DNA from: WVWW01 sp041568335
GTDB taxonomy: Bacteria; Acidobacteriota; Polarisedimenticolia; Polarisedimenticolales; Polarisedimenticolaceae
DNA: 6,863 nt
Direction: 5' to 3'
NCBI GenBank assembly: GCA_041568335.1
Contig: JBFFZZ010000165.1
Span: 1-6,863, forward strand
The notes under the pieces are model-generated. The model made no database searches. It worked only from the letters and a program-made list of their open reading frames with translations, and had not been told where the DNA came from. Numbering within the stretch: the first letter of the stretch is position 1; each line of letters opens with the position of its first letter. The translations under genes were made by a program, and so were the position numbers. Below, one piece after another: positions 6,771-6,863 of this stretch.

Positions 6771-6795
6771 TAGACCCGTCGATGAGCCCGTTTCA
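6771..6795 (-). promoter_or_regulatory. Candidate autoregulatory ECF promoter of the sigma/anti-sigma operon
   Basis: On the minus strand TGAAAC (6795-6790) is followed, 14 bases after its AAC, by GTC (6775-6773) in GTCTAC. This AAC/GTC layout is that of many ECF-dependent promoters. Transcription would start near 6766 and leave a leader of about 17 bases carrying the GAGGAG site. The block CGTGAA(A/C)CG is shared with the promoter candidate at 381-406, where the spacer is one base longer. Confidence 0.38.
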
Positions 6796-6822
6796 CGGAT
6801 TTCGGGAAAAACCGAGAAACGG
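6788..6822. repeat. Inverted repeat CCGTTTC / GAAACGG over the sigma promoter
   Basis: CCGTTTC at 6788-6794 and GAAACGG at 6816-6822 are perfect 7-base inverted arms 21 bases apart. The proximal arm contains the -35 candidate. A smaller palindrome, TTTCGGGAAA, lies in the loop. This could be a regulator site, a hairpin ending an upstream leftward transcript, or a second promoter element in the opposite direction. Confidence 0.3.
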
Positions 6823-6823
6823 C

Positions 6824-6858
6824 GGGGGGGGGCCTTGCCCCCCCCGGCCCGGGGGGGG
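6824..6858. other. G9 / C8 / G8 homopolymer block at the window edge
   Basis: Nine G (6824-6832), CCTTG, eight C (6838-6845), GGCCC and eight G (6851-6858) follow one another at the very end of the window. The arms could fold, but such alternating homopolymers at a sequence end are typical of low-quality read ends or assembly breaks. No gene is seen from 6750 to the end. Confidence 0.5.
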
Positions 6859-6863
6859 TTTCC

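Noticed and set aside
6087..6773. A 228-residue plus-strand open frame over the sigma gene
   Set aside because: The opposite strand encodes a convincing sigma factor with regions 2 and 4. This frame shows no family feature.

Overview
This is a high-GC bacterial window holding five genes: one truncated at the left edge and four apparently intact. The secreted protein carries two copies of the six-cysteine 'CGNG..GE.CD' repeat that is abundant in Myxococcota and related delta-proteobacterial or Acidobacteriota-like lineages. With the high GC and the two-membrane logic of a lipoprotein plus a membrane anti-sigma factor, this suggests a Gram-negative, Myxococcota/Acidobacteriota-type organism. 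The phylum cannot be fixed from the sequence alone. The right edge ends in long G and C homopolymers and looks like the end of a contig.

Layout. Bases 1-299 (minus strand) are the 5' part of a membrane-protein gene that runs off the window. Bases 300-498 are a divergent intergenic region with an inverted repeat, an ECF-type promoter candidate and a small hairpin. Bases 499-2757 (plus) encode a 752-residue secreted, cysteine-rich, beta-propeller-like protein. Ten bases later, 2768-5206 (plus) encodes an 812-residue lipoprotein with a TPR-type helical region and a C-terminal CHAT (caspase-like) protease domain that has both the His and Cys of the dyad. These two genes look like one operon. On the opposite strand, converging on the CHAT gene with a 4-base overlap of the 3' ends, is a second operon read right to left. 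It holds an ECF sigma factor (6036-6749) and, five bases downstream, its probable anti-sigma factor (5203-6030). The anti-sigma protein has an N-terminal zinc-binding-type Cys/His motif, one transmembrane helix and a C-terminal TPR-like region expected in the periplasm.

How the parts may work together. The sigma and anti-sigma genes form an ordinary transmembrane signalling pair. The unusual part is the partner: a TPR-CHAT protease predicted to be anchored by lipid outside the cytoplasm, in the same compartment as the anti-sigma TPR domain, made from an operon with a large secreted disulfide-rich protein. A motif resembling an ECF promoter (TGAAC or TGAAAC, then GTCT 14-15 bases later) lies upstream of both operons, so the sigma factor may control itself and the secreted protein/CHAT operon. 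The working hypothesis is an envelope sense-and-cleave circuit, recalling the known pairing of a TPR-CHAT protease with an ECF sigma and its inhibitor in type III-E CRISPR (Craspase), but with no CRISPR component in this window. The genes are read directly from the sequence; the circuit is inference.
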